Of a DNA stretch of 59,315 nt, positions 1 to 8,448 are shown piece after piece; the stretch's first letter is position 1, and every line of letters starts with the position of its first letter. The notes under the pieces are model-generated. The model saw only the letters and a list, made by a program, of their open reading frames with translations, ran no database searches and was not told the origin of the DNA. The stretch is from SLRI01 sp964576715 (lineage in GTDB: Bacteria > Pseudomonadota > Alphaproteobacteria > Geminicoccales > Geminicoccaceae): assembly GCA_964576715.1 (NCBI GenBank), contig CAZNWE010000017.1, positions 1 through 59,315 on the forward strand. The letters are read 5' to 3'. Made by a program: the position numbers and the translations under genes.

Positions 1-49
1 GGCCTGCTCCGAGATCGGCACCATCGGCAAGAGCGACGTCTGCGACTGA
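1..49 (+). CDS. 3' end of an unidentified CDS
   Basis: The frame beginning at base 2 stays open to a TGA at 47-49 and gives a short C-terminal tail containing the residues CSEIGTIG and ending KSDVCD. The rest of the gene lies outside the window. The two cysteines near the C-terminus, and the position just upstream of a small secreted cysteine-containing protein and a CsgG-like lipoprotein, suggest it may be another small exported member of the same surface cluster. This is inference from context; 16 codons are too few to assign a family. Confidence 0.45.
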   Translation, partial: ACSEIGTIGKSDVCD

Positions 50-143
50 GCGATCCTTCGACCCGCGACGCGGCGGCCGGTCCATGCTCCGGGCCGGCCG
101 CCAGCCGGCTGCCTGGCAGCCGGGTGACCAAAGGAGAGACCCG

Positions 144-506
144 ATGCACCGCGCCCTCGCCCTCGCCTGCCTGCTCGCCGCCGGCCTTGCCGCCACCGGC
201 CTCACCACGGTTGATGCCGTGGCCAAGGAATACAACCAGCGCCCGTTCCTCGCCCCCGGCGAGAGTGCCAAGGTGCAGCGGGTGATCTCGCAGGGCCGGG
301 CGATGCGCGGCAACCAGGCCGGCATCGACGGCGACAAGGTGATCAATCCGAACGCGTCGATCGTCAACACCGGCTGTGGCAAGCTCTCGGTCGGCAATGT
401 CGAGACCAGCGGCCGCCCCGGCCAACGCCAGCCCCGCGAAAACATCGTGGTCGCGCGCGAGATCATCAACGCCCCGATCAATTGCGGCACCCGCGGCCGG
501 CGTTGA
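144..506 (+). CDS. small secreted protein of CsgG-linked cluster
   Basis: A 120-residue protein with an N-terminal signal peptide (about residues 1-27, hydrophobic core LALACLLAAGLAATGL). The ATG at 144 is chosen because AAGGAGAG lies at 131-138, 5 nt upstream; an upstream in-frame ATG at 84 lacks this. The mature part has two cysteines (in NTGCGKLSVGN and near the C-terminus in PINCGT), which could form a disulfide in the periplasm or outside the cell. It lies 58 bp upstream of the CsgG/HfaB-like lipoprotein and is probably cotranscribed with it, so it may be a substrate or accessory of that pore. It lacks the Gln/Asn-rich repeats of CsgA. I do not recognise the family; the function is inferred only from position. 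Confidence 0.7.
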   Translation: MHRALALACLLAAGLAATGLTTVDAVAKEYNQRPFLAPGESAKVQRVISQGRAMRGNQAGIDGDKVINPNASIVNTGCGKLSVGNVETSGRPGQRQPRENIVVAREIINAPINCGTRGRR

Positions 507-564
507 GCCGGAATCGACGCGCCAGCCGCCCGCGCCCACAGCCAAAGAACGGACGGCCAGAGCC

Positions 565-2106
565 ATGCCCGAGCAGACCCGAACCAAGCCGCTTGCCCTT
601 CTCGGCCTCGCCGCCGTCGCGCTGGCCGCCGCCGGCTGCGCCTTCACCCCGCCCGAGCGGGCGACCATCGCACAGCAGCCGAAAACCCTGCCGGTGCGCA
701 ACATCACCAGTTTCTCGGCCTCGCTGCGCTGCATGGACGACCTCTTCCTGCGGCACGGCAAGACCAACTACCTGGTGACCGCGCAGGAGATCCCGGACGC
801 CACGGGCCAGGTGCAGACCGGGACCAAGGAGATGCTGATCTCCGCGATCTCGCAGATGTCGGTGAAGAGCAACGCCTTCAACTTCATCGATTTCGAGGAG
901 TACGGCTCGGTCTTCGTGCTCGGCAGCTTCCTCGCCGATCCGGGCGGCCCGCCGGTCCCGGCCGGCTTCGAGGTGCCCAACTACTATATCCGCGGGGCGA
1001 TCACCCAGCTCGACAGCGGCGTGGTCGCCGAAAGTGTCGGTGGCGGCATCGGCCTCGAGGACGCCGATATCGGGGCCAGTGCCGACCAGGTGATGTCGGT
1101 GGTCTCGGTCGACCTCAATGTCGGCAACGTGCTCAACCGACGCATGCTGCCCGGGGTCTCGGCCAACAACTCGATCGTCGTGCGCCGCTCCGGCCAGGCG
1201 GTCGACGCCGGGGCGACGATCAACAAGCTCGGGGCCAATTTCAACCTCAGCTTCAACCAGTCGGAAGGCATGCACTCGGCCGTCAGGAGCCTGATGGAGC
1301 TCAGCACCATCGAGATCACCGGCAAGCTGCTGCAGGTCCCCTACTGGCGCTGCCTCGAGATCGAGCAGACCAACCCCGAGGTGGTCGCGGTCGCCCGCAG
1401 CTGGTTCGACAGCATGTCGCAGAGCGAGCGCGCCAGCTTCGTCCAGCGGGCGCTCAAGAGCCAGAACCGCTACCAGGGCCCGGTCAACGGCGAGCTCGAC
1501 AGTGCCACCCGCGACGCCGTCGGCGCCTATCAGGCCGAGCGCGGGCTGATCGCCGACGGGCGGATCAATTTCGACCTCTATGCCGACCTGATCGGCTCCG
1601 ACCTCGCGCTCGGCCGCGAGCCGGCGCCGGCGCGCGCCCCGGACCCGTTCATCCCGGCCTCGACCGAGATCGCCCAGCCGATCAGCGTCAACCTCACGAC
1701 ACCGCGCGGCCCGGCGCACCGCTACGCCCCGGGCGAGGCCATCGGGCTGACGCTGCGCAGCAGCGCCGACTCCTTCGCCTATTGCTACTACCAGGACGGC
1801 GCCGGCCGGATCGCCCGGATCTTCCCCAACCGCTTCGCGCCGGATCCCTACCTGCCGGCCCGCCAGCCCCTCTACCTCCCGGGTGCCGCCCCCTTCGACC
1901 TCGTGCCGGAACGCGCCGGAGCCATCGAGGAGGTGCTCTGCGTCGCCGCCGGCAGCGAGATCGGCCGCAACCTGCCGCCCTTGCTGCAGGCCGAGGACCT
2001 GACACCGCTGCAGGTCGAGAGTATCGACCAGGTGGCCGAACTGCTGCGCGCCGCCAGCCCCAACGGCATCGCCGCCTCCCGCGTCAAGATCACCGTGACC
2101 AACTGA
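565..2106 (+). CDS. CsgG/HfaB-like outer-membrane lipoprotein with PG-binding and DUF4384-type domains
   Basis: A 513-residue lipoprotein. The signal peptide ends in a lipobox (LAAAGC, Cys25), so the mature protein is probably lipidated and sorted to the outer membrane. Residues about 45-270 resemble CsgG/HfaB secretion pores: DATGQ, a GTKEML stretch and YYIRGAITQLDSGV match the conserved core of the family. Residues about 285-347 look like a peptidoglycan-binding type 1 domain (FVQRALKSQNRYQGPVNGEL, then AVGAYQAERGL). Residues about 372-470 resemble DUF4384 (SADSFAYCYYQDGAG, IFPNRF). Classical CsgG is about 277 residues and has neither C-terminal module. CsgG proteins form nonameric pores exporting amyloid subunits; HfaB anchors the Caulobacter holdfast. 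Export of the neighbouring small proteins is my inference. Confidence 0.75.
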   Translation: MPEQTRTKPLALLGLAAVALAAAGCAFTPPERATIAQQPKTLPVRNITSFSASLRCMDDLFLRHGKTNYLVTAQEIPDATGQVQTGTKEMLISAISQMSVKSNAFNFIDFEEYGSVFVLGSFLADPGGPPVPAGFEVPNYYIRGAITQLDSGVVAESVGGGIGLEDADIGASADQVMSVVSVDLNVGNVLNRRMLPGVSANNSIVVRRSGQAVDAGATINKLGANFNLSFNQSEGMHSAVRSLMELSTIEITGKLLQVPYWRCLEIEQTNPEVVAVARSWFDSMSQSERASFVQRALKSQNRYQGPVNGELDSATRDAVGAYQAERGLIADGRINFDLYADLIGSDLALGREPAPARAPDPFIPASTEIAQPISVNLTTPRGPAHRYAPGEAIGLTLRSSADSFAYCYYQDGAGRIARIFPNRFAPDPYLPARQPLYLPGAAPFDLVPERAGAIEEVLCVAAGSEIGRNLPPLLQAEDLTPLQVESIDQVAELLRAASPNGIAASRVKITVTN

Positions 2107-2255
2107 GTGCCCGGTCGCGGCCCGCGACCAAGAGCCAGCGAACCGAGGAACGCCGCCATGTCGTGCCCCGCCCCGCCGCGGTACCCGTCGCCCACGCCTG
2201 GTCCCGGCCCGGCGCGTCGTCCTGCCGGATCCGTCAGGCCCGGGGCCGCGGCGGC

Positions 2256-3053
2256 TCAGGGCTCGCCGACGCTGAACCGTCCCGCCCCCACCCGGTTGAC
2301 CTCGGGCGGCGTGGCGACGGCCGCGAGCCTGACCTCGCCGGCCCCGATCATGTTGACCACGGCCGTCTCCGCCGCCGCCTCGACCACCACCGAGCCGGAC
2401 CCGGTGACGTCGACGCGCAGCGCCGCAAGCGTGCCGTCCCGGACGACGATCCGCCCGGCCCCGGTGACCCCGGCGGTCAGGTCACCGTCCACCGCGGCCA
2501 CCTCGATCGAGCCGTCGCCGATAGCTGCGAGCTCGGCCTCGCGCACCGCCCCGGCGCGCAGCACGCCGCCGACCACCTCGAGCCGCACCGGCCCCAAGAG
2601 ATCGCCGATCGCCGCCTCGCCGGTGAACGCCGCCAGCTCGAGCCGGGCACCGACCGGCAAGTCGAGCACGAGGTCGAGCGGTGCGGCCGCACCACTCTTG
2701 GCCGAGGCCGACGCGGCGCTGCCGCCGATCACGACGTTCGAGCTGGCCCCGGGCCCGGTGACGACGGTCACCCGCTCGACCACGGTCACCGAATGGCCGC
2801 CCGCCTGGGCCTTGACCCGGAGCACGCGGTCGCTGACGGCGACCTCGAGGGCGGCTCTGGCATCGGCCGGCCCCCTGACCACCAGCCGCGCCTCGGCACC
2901 CTCGACCGGGCGCACCTCCAGCGTCCCGGCCAGCCCCTCGAGCACCGCCCCCTCGACCACGAACGGCCCGTGCTCGGTCACCGGCTCGGCCACTGCCGGG
3001 ACCAGGATGGCACTGGCGAGGAAAACCGCGAAAGCTTGGCTGACGGCGCGCAT
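2256..3053 (-). CDS. secreted DUF2807/DUF4097-type beta-helix protein
   Basis: A 265-residue protein with a signal peptide (MRAVSQAF... to AVAEP, about residues 1-23) followed by repetitive short beta-strand sequence rich in V, G, A and E. Alternating runs such as RLEVVGGVLRAG, SIEVAAVDGDLT and RVDVTGSGSVVV are typical of the putative auto-transporter adhesin head GIN / DUF2807 superfamily, which folds as a beta-helix. It runs antisense between the CsgG-like gene (ending 2106) and the next plus-strand operon, with its 5' end only 61 bp from the ATG of the small gene at 3115, so the two share a short divergent promoter region. It is probably periplasmic or cell-surface. The biochemical role is unknown. 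Confidence 0.65.
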   Translation of the reverse strand: MRAVSQAFAVFLASAILVPAVAEPVTEHGPFVVEGAVLEGLAGTLEVRPVEGAEARLVVRGPADARAALEVAVSDRVLRVKAQAGGHSVTVVERVTVVTGPGASSNVVIGGSAASASAKSGAAAPLDLVLDLPVGARLELAAFTGEAAIGDLLGPVRLEVVGGVLRAGAVREAELAAIGDGSIEVAAVDGDLTAGVTGAGRIVVRDGTLAALRVDVTGSGSVVVEAAAETAVVNMIGAGEVRLAAVATPPEVNRVGAGRFSVGEP

Positions 3054-3114
3054 GGCAGGGCCCTTCCGGTCGTGGCAACCAACCGGAGCCTACCAGAAAT
3101 GCCGGCCGTGGCCC

Positions 3115-3429
3115 ATGCGCTTCGCCGCCCTAGGCCTCGCCCTCGGCGCTCTGGCCGGGCCCGCGGCAGCGGAGATCGCCCCGGGTGGCGAGCGCCCGGC
3201 CGGGCCGAGCCAAGGCCAGGCCCCGACCCGGGTCGGCGCCGAGCTCGAAGGCGAGGTCGGCGCCCGCTGCTGGCAGGAAGGCCGGGAGATCGTCAGCGAG
3301 AACGCCTTCGCCACGGCCGCCATTCCGCCGGGCTTGCGCGAACAGGCGATCAACCTGCGCGGCCGCGACCGCAGTGCGGTGCTGCTGCCGCTCGGCCAGA
3401 CGTTCTGCCTCTTGACCGTCAGCCCTTGA
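3115..3429 (+). CDS. small secreted protein, unrecognised
   Basis: A 104-residue protein. The ATG at 3115 gives a clean signal peptide (MRFAALGLALGALAGPAAAE, about residues 1-20); the open frame continues upstream, but that part has no such start and lies antisense to the DUF2807 gene. The mature chain has two cysteines (GARCWQEG and QTFCLLTVSP) and may form one disulfide. It is the first gene of a likely five-gene operon with OmpA-family, two unknown and ABC-exporter genes. Its size and position near a CsgG-like pore recall periplasmic curli accessory proteins such as CsgH, but I see no diagnostic motif, so it stays hypothetical. Confidence 0.6.
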   Translation: MRFAALGLALGALAGPAAAEIAPGGERPAGPSQGQAPTRVGAELEGEVGARCWQEGREIVSENAFATAAIPPGLREQAINLRGRDRSAVLLPLGQTFCLLTVSP

Positions 3430-3476
3430 CCGCCCAACCCTTAGTGCCCGCCCGGGTCGAGCCCTGGAGACCAGAC

Positions 3477-4127
3477 ATGCCAAGCAACAGCCGCCCACCG
3501 CAGCCCGCGACCCGGCTCGCCGCCGCCGCGCTCGCCACGGCCCTCGCCTGCCTGCCGGCCGCCGGCTGGAGCGAGGAGATCGTGATCTTCCAGGATGTCC
3601 CGAGCGTCGAGGAGCTCAACGCCGTCCTCTTCGGCGACAGCGGTGACGCCGCCCCGGCACCGATCAAGACCCGCGCCATCCGCTTTCACGAGGCGGAAGC
3701 ACCGGCCGCGCCACCGCCCGAGACCGCCGGTGCGGTGGCCAGCGCCGCCCCCGCGGCGCCGACCCCGGCCCCGCCACCGCCGAGCGGCACCGCGCTCGGC
3801 CTCAACATCCTCTTCGCATACGATTCGACCAGCGTCATGCCGGAATCGATCCCCTACCTGCAGCGCCTCGGCGAGGTGCTGAGCCTGCCCGAGAACCAGG
3901 GCAAGGCGGTCAGCATCATCGGCCACACCGACGCCTCCGGCAGCGCCGCCTACAACCAGAACCTCTCCGAGCAGCGGGCCCTCGCCGTCGGCCAGTACCT
4001 CGTCGACACCTGGCAGATCGACCCCAGCCGCCTCGGCGTCGAGGGCCGCGGCAAGAGCCAGCCCCTCGCCGGCACCGATCCCTATGACGGGATCAACCGC
4101 CGGGTCGAGTTCTACGCGATCGAATGA
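3477..4127 (+). CDS. OmpA-family protein (peptidoglycan-associating C-terminal domain)
   Basis: A 216-residue protein with a signal peptide (about residues 1-30), a short N-terminal region with Ala/Pro-rich linkers (about 70-100) and a C-terminal OmpA domain. The domain shows NILFAYDS, IIGHTDASGSAAYN, LSEQRALAVGQYL and a closing NRRVEFY, all standard OmpA/MotB peptidoglycan-binding signatures. There is no obvious N-terminal beta-barrel, so it is probably a periplasmic protein that clamps to the cell wall. It overlaps the following gene by 4 bp (ATGA), so the two are translationally coupled. With the CsgG-like protein nearby, which also carries a peptidoglycan-binding module, it may help fix the surface structure to the wall (inference). 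Confidence 0.85.
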   Translation: MPSNSRPPQPATRLAAAALATALACLPAAGWSEEIVIFQDVPSVEELNAVLFGDSGDAAPAPIKTRAIRFHEAEAPAAPPPETAGAVASAAPAAPTPAPPPPSGTALGLNILFAYDSTSVMPESIPYLQRLGEVLSLPENQGKAVSIIGHTDASGSAAYNQNLSEQRALAVGQYLVDTWQIDPSRLGVEGRGKSQPLAGTDPYDGINRRVEFYAIE

Positions 4128-4795
4128 CCACGGGCCCCGCGTCCCGGCCGCAGCCGCCGGCCCGGAACGTCGCCCGGGCCGGCCTCCTGTTGTCGCTCTG
4201 GCAGGTGCGCGCCGACCTCTACCAGAGCCTGGAGGAGCACACCCGCGCCGCCCTCGCCGGCAGCAACAGCATGGATGCCGATGCCATCGAGGACTTCATC
4301 GAGCAGCAGGTGACCACCGAACAGACCGAGTACATCGCCCAGTTCCTGTTCGTCCTCAGATGCGCCGGCTGCACCGAGCCCGGCCCGTTGGCCGCCTATA
4401 TCGATCGCCACAACCAGATGATCGACCGTTTCCTCGCCGACCTCGAGATCCGGGACGGCGTCGCGAGGCCGGTGGGGGCACGGCACAAGCAGCGGCTCTG
4501 GCGGCTGAAGAACGCGCGCTTCAACGAACGGATGAAGGCGGGCTCGCTCGAGCGGCTCGGCGACGACCGCCTCGTCCTCACGCTCAAGGATTTCGAGCGT
4601 TTCATGGCCATGCACATGGACCCGACCCTCTGCCGCGACCGGCTCGATGCGCTGATCAAGGCCGGCCTGCTCGCCGACGAGGTGCGCCCCAATCTTCGCC
4701 TGATCTGGTCCGAGGGCGCGCTCGAAGCACTCGTCGCCCGGCATCTCGACGCCCTCGCCGAACGGCTCCTGGAGGTGGCGAATGCGCCGGACTAG
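4124..4795 (+). CDS. hypothetical protein of OmpA operon
   Basis: A 223-residue protein with no signal peptide and no strong membrane segment, so probably cytoplasmic. It is rich in charged helices (for example KQRLWRLKNARFNERMKAG, then LKDFERFMAMHMDP). It contains a CAGC motif (VLRCAGCTEPG, around residue 80) and a later single cysteine. The start ATG overlaps the stop of the OmpA-family gene and the 3' end overlaps the next gene by 14 bp, so it is firmly inside an operon. The C-terminal half could be a winged-helix-like domain, but this is a guess. I do not recognise the family. Confidence 0.65.
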   Translation: MTTGPASRPQPPARNVARAGLLLSLWQVRADLYQSLEEHTRAALAGSNSMDADAIEDFIEQQVTTEQTEYIAQFLFVLRCAGCTEPGPLAAYIDRHNQMIDRFLADLEIRDGVARPVGARHKQRLWRLKNARFNERMKAGSLERLGDDRLVLTLKDFERFMAMHMDPTLCRDRLDALIKAGLLADEVRPNLRLIWSEGALEALVARHLDALAERLLEVANAPD

Positions 4796-5114
4796 CCTTG
4801 CCCTCTGCCTCGTTGCGGCACTCCTCGGCCAGGTCGCGCTCGCGGCCACGGATCTGCGCATCCAGCTCAACCCCGCCCTCGCCGAGCTCCACACCGCCGA
4901 CCCGGCCAAGGCCGAGGCGGTGCTCGACGCCCTCGCCCGGATCATCGCGCAAGGCACACCGGCGAGCCCGCCACCGGCAACCCGCTCGATCGAGAACCCC
5001 GCGGAGCGGGCGCTGATCGAGGGCAACCCGCTGTTCGAGGAGGCTTGGCGCATCGACCCCAAGGCCGCCCTCGAGCAGCTGCGCGAGATCATGGCATCCG
5101 GCGGCGGCCAGTAG
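4782..5114 (+). CDS. small secreted hypothetical protein
   Basis: A 110-residue protein with a signal peptide (MRRTSLALCLVAALLGQVALAAT, cleavage about residue 21). The mature part is mostly helical and acidic (AELHTADPAKAEAVLDALARI) with no cysteines. It starts 14 bp inside the 3' end of the preceding gene and ends 85 bp before the ABC exporter, on the same strand. A periplasmic partner of the OmpA-family protein or of the exporter is possible, but nothing in the sequence proves it. Confidence 0.6.
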   Translation: MRRTSLALCLVAALLGQVALAATDLRIQLNPALAELHTADPAKAEAVLDALARIIAQGTPASPPPATRSIENPAERALIEGNPLFEEAWRIDPKAALEQLREIMASGGGQ

Positions 5115-5199
5115 GGCTTGCCGGACCGTCCGATGCAAGGCTCGAGCCCGAGCGGGCCGGCAACGCCGCCGCCGAAACCAGCAACAGGATCGACGCGGC

Positions 5200-7080
5200 A
5201 TGGCTGAGAGTGCCAGCGACGGGCCAGCGGGCGACGGGCGAGCCGCCTCGCTCGGCCGCCGGCCGCAGCTTGGCGGTGGCGACGCGCGCCGTGTCGGCGC
5301 CGCCTCGGCCCCGGCGCTGCTCCTCGCCCTCGGGGCGCGGCAGCGAGCCGGCAAGCTCGCCTGGCTCTTCGTCCTCGCCCTCGGTGCCGCCGCCCTCGAG
5401 GTGGTCGGGGTCGGCCTCGTCTTCCCGTTGATCTCGCTGGTCTACGATCCGACGCTGATCGAGCGGTCGGCCTCGCTGGCCCGGGTGCATCGGCTGGTCG
5501 GCGCACCGGACCCGACGCTCTTCGTCATCGGCACGGCCTTGCTCATGGTCGCGGTCTTCGTCGCCAAGGCCGCCTACATGACCGCCTTCCACCATTTGGA
5601 GTTGCAGGTGCTGGCGGCCTGGCAACACGCGACCAGCCGTGCTCTGGTCAGCCGTTATCTCGCGGCCCCGCTCGGCCAGACCACGGCACGGCACACCGCC
5701 GGCCCGATTCGCACGCTGAACAAGCTGGTGCCGATGGTGTTCGAGGGCTTCGTCCGCTCGACCCTGACCGTCGCGGTCGACACCCTGGCGATCGCCGCCC
5801 TCGTCCTGTTCGCGGCGATCCTCGAACCGCGAGTGATCGCCGTGGCCTGCCTGATGCTCGTCCTGCTGCGCACCCAGAGCTGGGTGATCGGCCGGCGGAT
5901 GACCCGGCTCGGCGGGGCCCATACCGGGCTCGCCAAGACCTGGCAGCAGGTGCTGCAGGAAAGCCTGGGCGGCCTCAAGGAGGCCAGGGTGCTCGGCCGC
6001 GAGGGCCATTTCGCCGACAGCTTCGCCAGGATCGACGCCGCCATCGTCGACAACCGGCGGCGCTCGCTCTTTCTCTCGAGCCTGCCGCCGCAGCTGACCG
6101 AGGTGACGCTGTCCTGCGGCATCCTGCTGCTGATCGTGGGCGTGCTGGTCGCCAAGCAAACGCCCGCCGCCACGCTGGCCAGCCTCGCCGTGCTCGCCGC
6201 CGGTGCCTTGCGCGTCGCCCCACTCGCGGTGCGCCTCCTCAAGGCCGTCAACACCATCCGGCTGAGCAGCCATGCGGCAGCCCTGGTGGCGGGCGAGCTG
6301 GACCGCGCCGCGGCCGCACCGGCGCCGCCCCCGGCCCCGGCCGGCACCTTCGCGCGGCTGACCTTCGAGGGGGTCTGGTACCACCATCCGGGCAGCGCCC
6401 GGCCGACCCTTCGCGGCGTCGACCTGACGCTGCGCGCCGGCGAGTGCGTCGGCCTGATCGGCGCATCGGGTGCCGGCAAGTCGACCCTGGGCGACCTCCT
6501 GCTCGGCCTGCTGGCACCGACCCAGGGGCGGGTCCGGCGTGACGGCGCATCTCCGGAGGACGCCCCGGCGGACGGGCGCCGCGCGGCGCGGCCCCCCGCC
6601 GGCTACGTGCCGCAGCACGTCTTCGTCCTCGACGACACGGTGCGGCGCAACGTGGCCTTCGGTCTGCCCGACGCGCAGATCGACGACGCGACGGTATGGC
6701 AGGCGCTGGCCCAGGCGCAATTGCGGGCCCACGTCGCAGCCCTGCCGCAGGGCCTCGATACCCGGCTCGGCGAGGCCGGTGCCAGGCTCTCCGCCGGGCA
6801 GCGGCAGCGGCTGGGCCTCGCCCGGGTACTGCATGCCGACCCCGCACTCCTGGTGCTCGACGAAGTCACCGCCGCCCTCGATGCGCAAACCGAGGCCGGC
6901 GTCCTCGACGCCATCCGGGCCCTCAAGGGCAGGAAGACGATCGTCCTGATCGGCCACCGCAGCAGCGTGCTCGCGGTCTGCGATCGCGTCGTCGTCCTCG
7001 CGGACGGCGTACTGCGAACGGTATCACGCGACGCCGGCGGCACGGCGCATGAGCGGCTGGCACCGGGCGCCGTGGCCTGA
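5200..7080 (+). CDS. ABC exporter, fused membrane and ATPase domains (PglK/MsbA-like)
   Basis: A 626-residue half-transporter. After a polar N-terminal tail (about 1-45) come roughly six membrane helices (for example LAWLFVLALGAAALEVVGVG and GILLLIVGVLVAK) to about residue 350, then a nucleotide-binding domain. Walker A is GASGAGKST, the Q-loop is GYVPQ, Walker B is LLVLDEVTAALD with the catalytic Glu, and the H-loop is IGHR. The signature is LSAGQRQR where LSGGQ is usual, a conservative change. The family includes lipid, lipid-linked-oligosaccharide and glycan flippases. It is the last gene of the operon beginning at 3115, so a glycan or lipid precursor for the cell surface is a plausible substrate (inference). 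There is no strong Shine-Dalgarno at this start. Confidence 0.85.
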   Translation: MAESASDGPAGDGRAASLGRRPQLGGGDARRVGAASAPALLLALGARQRAGKLAWLFVLALGAAALEVVGVGLVFPLISLVYDPTLIERSASLARVHRLVGAPDPTLFVIGTALLMVAVFVAKAAYMTAFHHLELQVLAAWQHATSRALVSRYLAAPLGQTTARHTAGPIRTLNKLVPMVFEGFVRSTLTVAVDTLAIAALVLFAAILEPRVIAVACLMLVLLRTQSWVIGRRMTRLGGAHTGLAKTWQQVLQESLGGLKEARVLGREGHFADSFARIDAAIVDNRRRSLFLSSLPPQLTEVTLSCGILLLIVGVLVAKQTPAATLASLAVLAAGALRVAPLAVRLLKAVNTIRLSSHAAALVAGELDRAAAAPAPPPAPAGTFARLTFEGVWYHHPGSARPTLRGVDLTLRAGECVGLIGASGAGKSTLGDLLLGLLAPTQGRVRRDGASPEDAPADGRRAARPPAGYVPQHVFVLDDTVRRNVAFGLPDAQIDDATVWQALAQAQLRAHVAALPQGLDTRLGEAGARLSAGQRQRLGLARVLHADPALLVLDEVTAALDAQTEAGVLDAIRALKGRKTIVLIGHRSSVLAVCDRVVVLADGVLRTVSRDAGGTAHERLAPGAVA

Positions 7081-7447
7081 GCCAGCAGCGGTCGCGATCG
7101 ACCCGATGCCCCATCGCCGAGCCCGAACCCCGCGTCAAATGGTGTTGGAGCCGGTCCGAGACGATGGCCGCCGGGTCGGCGCCGACCTTGACGACCGTAG
7201 CGAGATGGGGCCCGCCCACTCGGCCAGCGAGGCGGCGGGCCTGCCGAAAAGCACCATCGAAATAACCGCCGCGTGTCTCGTCATCGCCGCGCGATTGTGG
7301 CAAGTAGTCCCGGCGTGTCAGGCGCCGCCGAGGGTGCGCCGCCGAGATTGTGCAAGCGCGCCTGGGCAGCGCCCGGCCGCGACCGGCCCGCGCCGACGAG
7401 GACCACGAACCGCCCGGCCGATCAGGGTCCGGCAGAACAGGAACGTC
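7081..7447. other. intergenic stretch, nothing recognised
   Basis: A 367-bp gap between the ABC exporter and the aldolase-like gene. Open frames here lack start context or homology and look like GC-driven shadows. I see no tRNA, no clear hairpin terminator and no convincing -35/-10 pair. A promoter for the following gene presumably lies here. Confidence 0.4.
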
Positions 7448-8443
7448 ATGGCCAAGAACCGCCTCGAGAAGAAGCTGCAACGCATCCGTCAGGATCCGAG
7501 CGGGGCGAAGGATTTCATCATCTGCGACGCCAAGGACGGCGACATGGGCGGCGGCATTCCGATGCCGGGGCCGGTGCTCGACGCGCACGGCCAGCCGACC
7601 GGCCGCTACAAGACGGCCGAGGACCATCTCGCCCAGGTGACCGCCCTGGTCGAGCAGGACATCCTCGACATGATGCTGCTGTCCTTGGGCAATCTCGACC
7701 GGCTGACCGGCCGCGGCGTGTTCTCCGGCAGCAAGATGGGCACCGCCATCCGCGCCAACGACACGACCGACATCTGGGGCGCCCGGCACAGCCGCTACAA
7801 GACGCAGCCCTCCGTACCGCACCGCACCGCCATCGTCGCGCAAGCCAAGCAGCTCACCGATCTCGGCCTCTACTCGATCACCTTCATGAACGACGCCGAG
7901 ACGGACGCCTTGGCCGGCGAGCGCTACCGCGAGTTCCGCATCGAGTGCGAGGATAACGGCTTCAAGCACTTTCTCGAGGTCTTCAACCCCAATGTCGGGA
8001 TGACCGAACTGGGCGCCGAGGAGATCGGCCAGTTCGTCAACGACAATATCGTCCGGGTGATCGCCGCCGTACCGATGGACCAGCGCCCGGAGTTCTTGAA
8101 GATCGTCTACAACGGCCCGCGCGCCTTGGCGGAGCTGGTCGCCTACGACCCCTCGATCATCGTCGGCATCCTCGGCGGCGGCGCCGGCACCACGCGCGAC
8201 ACCTTCGAGCTGTTGAAGGCCGCGCAGCAGGGCGGGGCGCGGGTCGTGCTGTTCGGCCGCAAGATCAACCTCGCCGAGGACCCGCTCAGCCTGGTGGCAC
8301 TCATGCGCCGCATCGTCGAGGGCGAAATCGCGCCCGCAGAGGCGGTCAGGGCCTATCACGGCGCCCTGCAGGAGAAGAATCTGGCACCCAGGCGCCCGCT
8401 CGCCGACGACATCGAGATCACCGAGGCCGTCTTGAAGCTCTAA
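7448..8443 (+). CDS. aldolase-type TIM-barrel protein (DeoC/FbaB-like)
   Basis: A 331-residue protein beginning MAKNRLEKKL at an ATG preceded by AGGAA (7439-7443). The order of segments fits a class I aldolase (beta/alpha)8 barrel: DFIICDAKDGDMGGG near the N-terminus, HRTAIVAQAKQLTDLG in the middle, FLKIVYNGP with a candidate Schiff-base lysine, then VGILGGGAGTTRDTF as the phosphate-binding glycine-rich strand near the C-terminus, and VVLFGRKI. It resembles proteins annotated as putative aldolases near sugar catabolism genes. Its stop is 5 bp from the convergent chrA stop. The FGGY kinase and Ldh-family dehydrogenase nearby make a sugar-phosphate cleavage role attractive, but the substrate is unknown. 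Confidence 0.65.
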   Translation: MAKNRLEKKLQRIRQDPSGAKDFIICDAKDGDMGGGIPMPGPVLDAHGQPTGRYKTAEDHLAQVTALVEQDILDMMLLSLGNLDRLTGRGVFSGSKMGTAIRANDTTDIWGARHSRYKTQPSVPHRTAIVAQAKQLTDLGLYSITFMNDAETDALAGERYREFRIECEDNGFKHFLEVFNPNVGMTELGAEEIGQFVNDNIVRVIAAVPMDQRPEFLKIVYNGPRALAELVAYDPSIIVGILGGGAGTTRDTFELLKAAQQGGARVVLFGRKINLAEDPLSLVALMRRIVEGEIAPAEAVRAYHGALQEKNLAPRRPLADDIEITEAVLKL

Positions 8444-8448
8444 GAGCC

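Noticed and set aside
565..2106. Plain CsgG of a curli operon.
   Set aside because: No csgA/B/E/F neighbours, and the protein has two extra C-terminal domains; only a CsgG/HfaB-like label is supported.
2107..3429. A 440-codon plus-strand frame covering the DUF2807 gene.
   Set aside because: Its first two thirds are Ser/Thr/Pro/Arg-rich shadow of the minus-strand gene; only the last 104 codons from 3115 carry a signal peptide and are kept.
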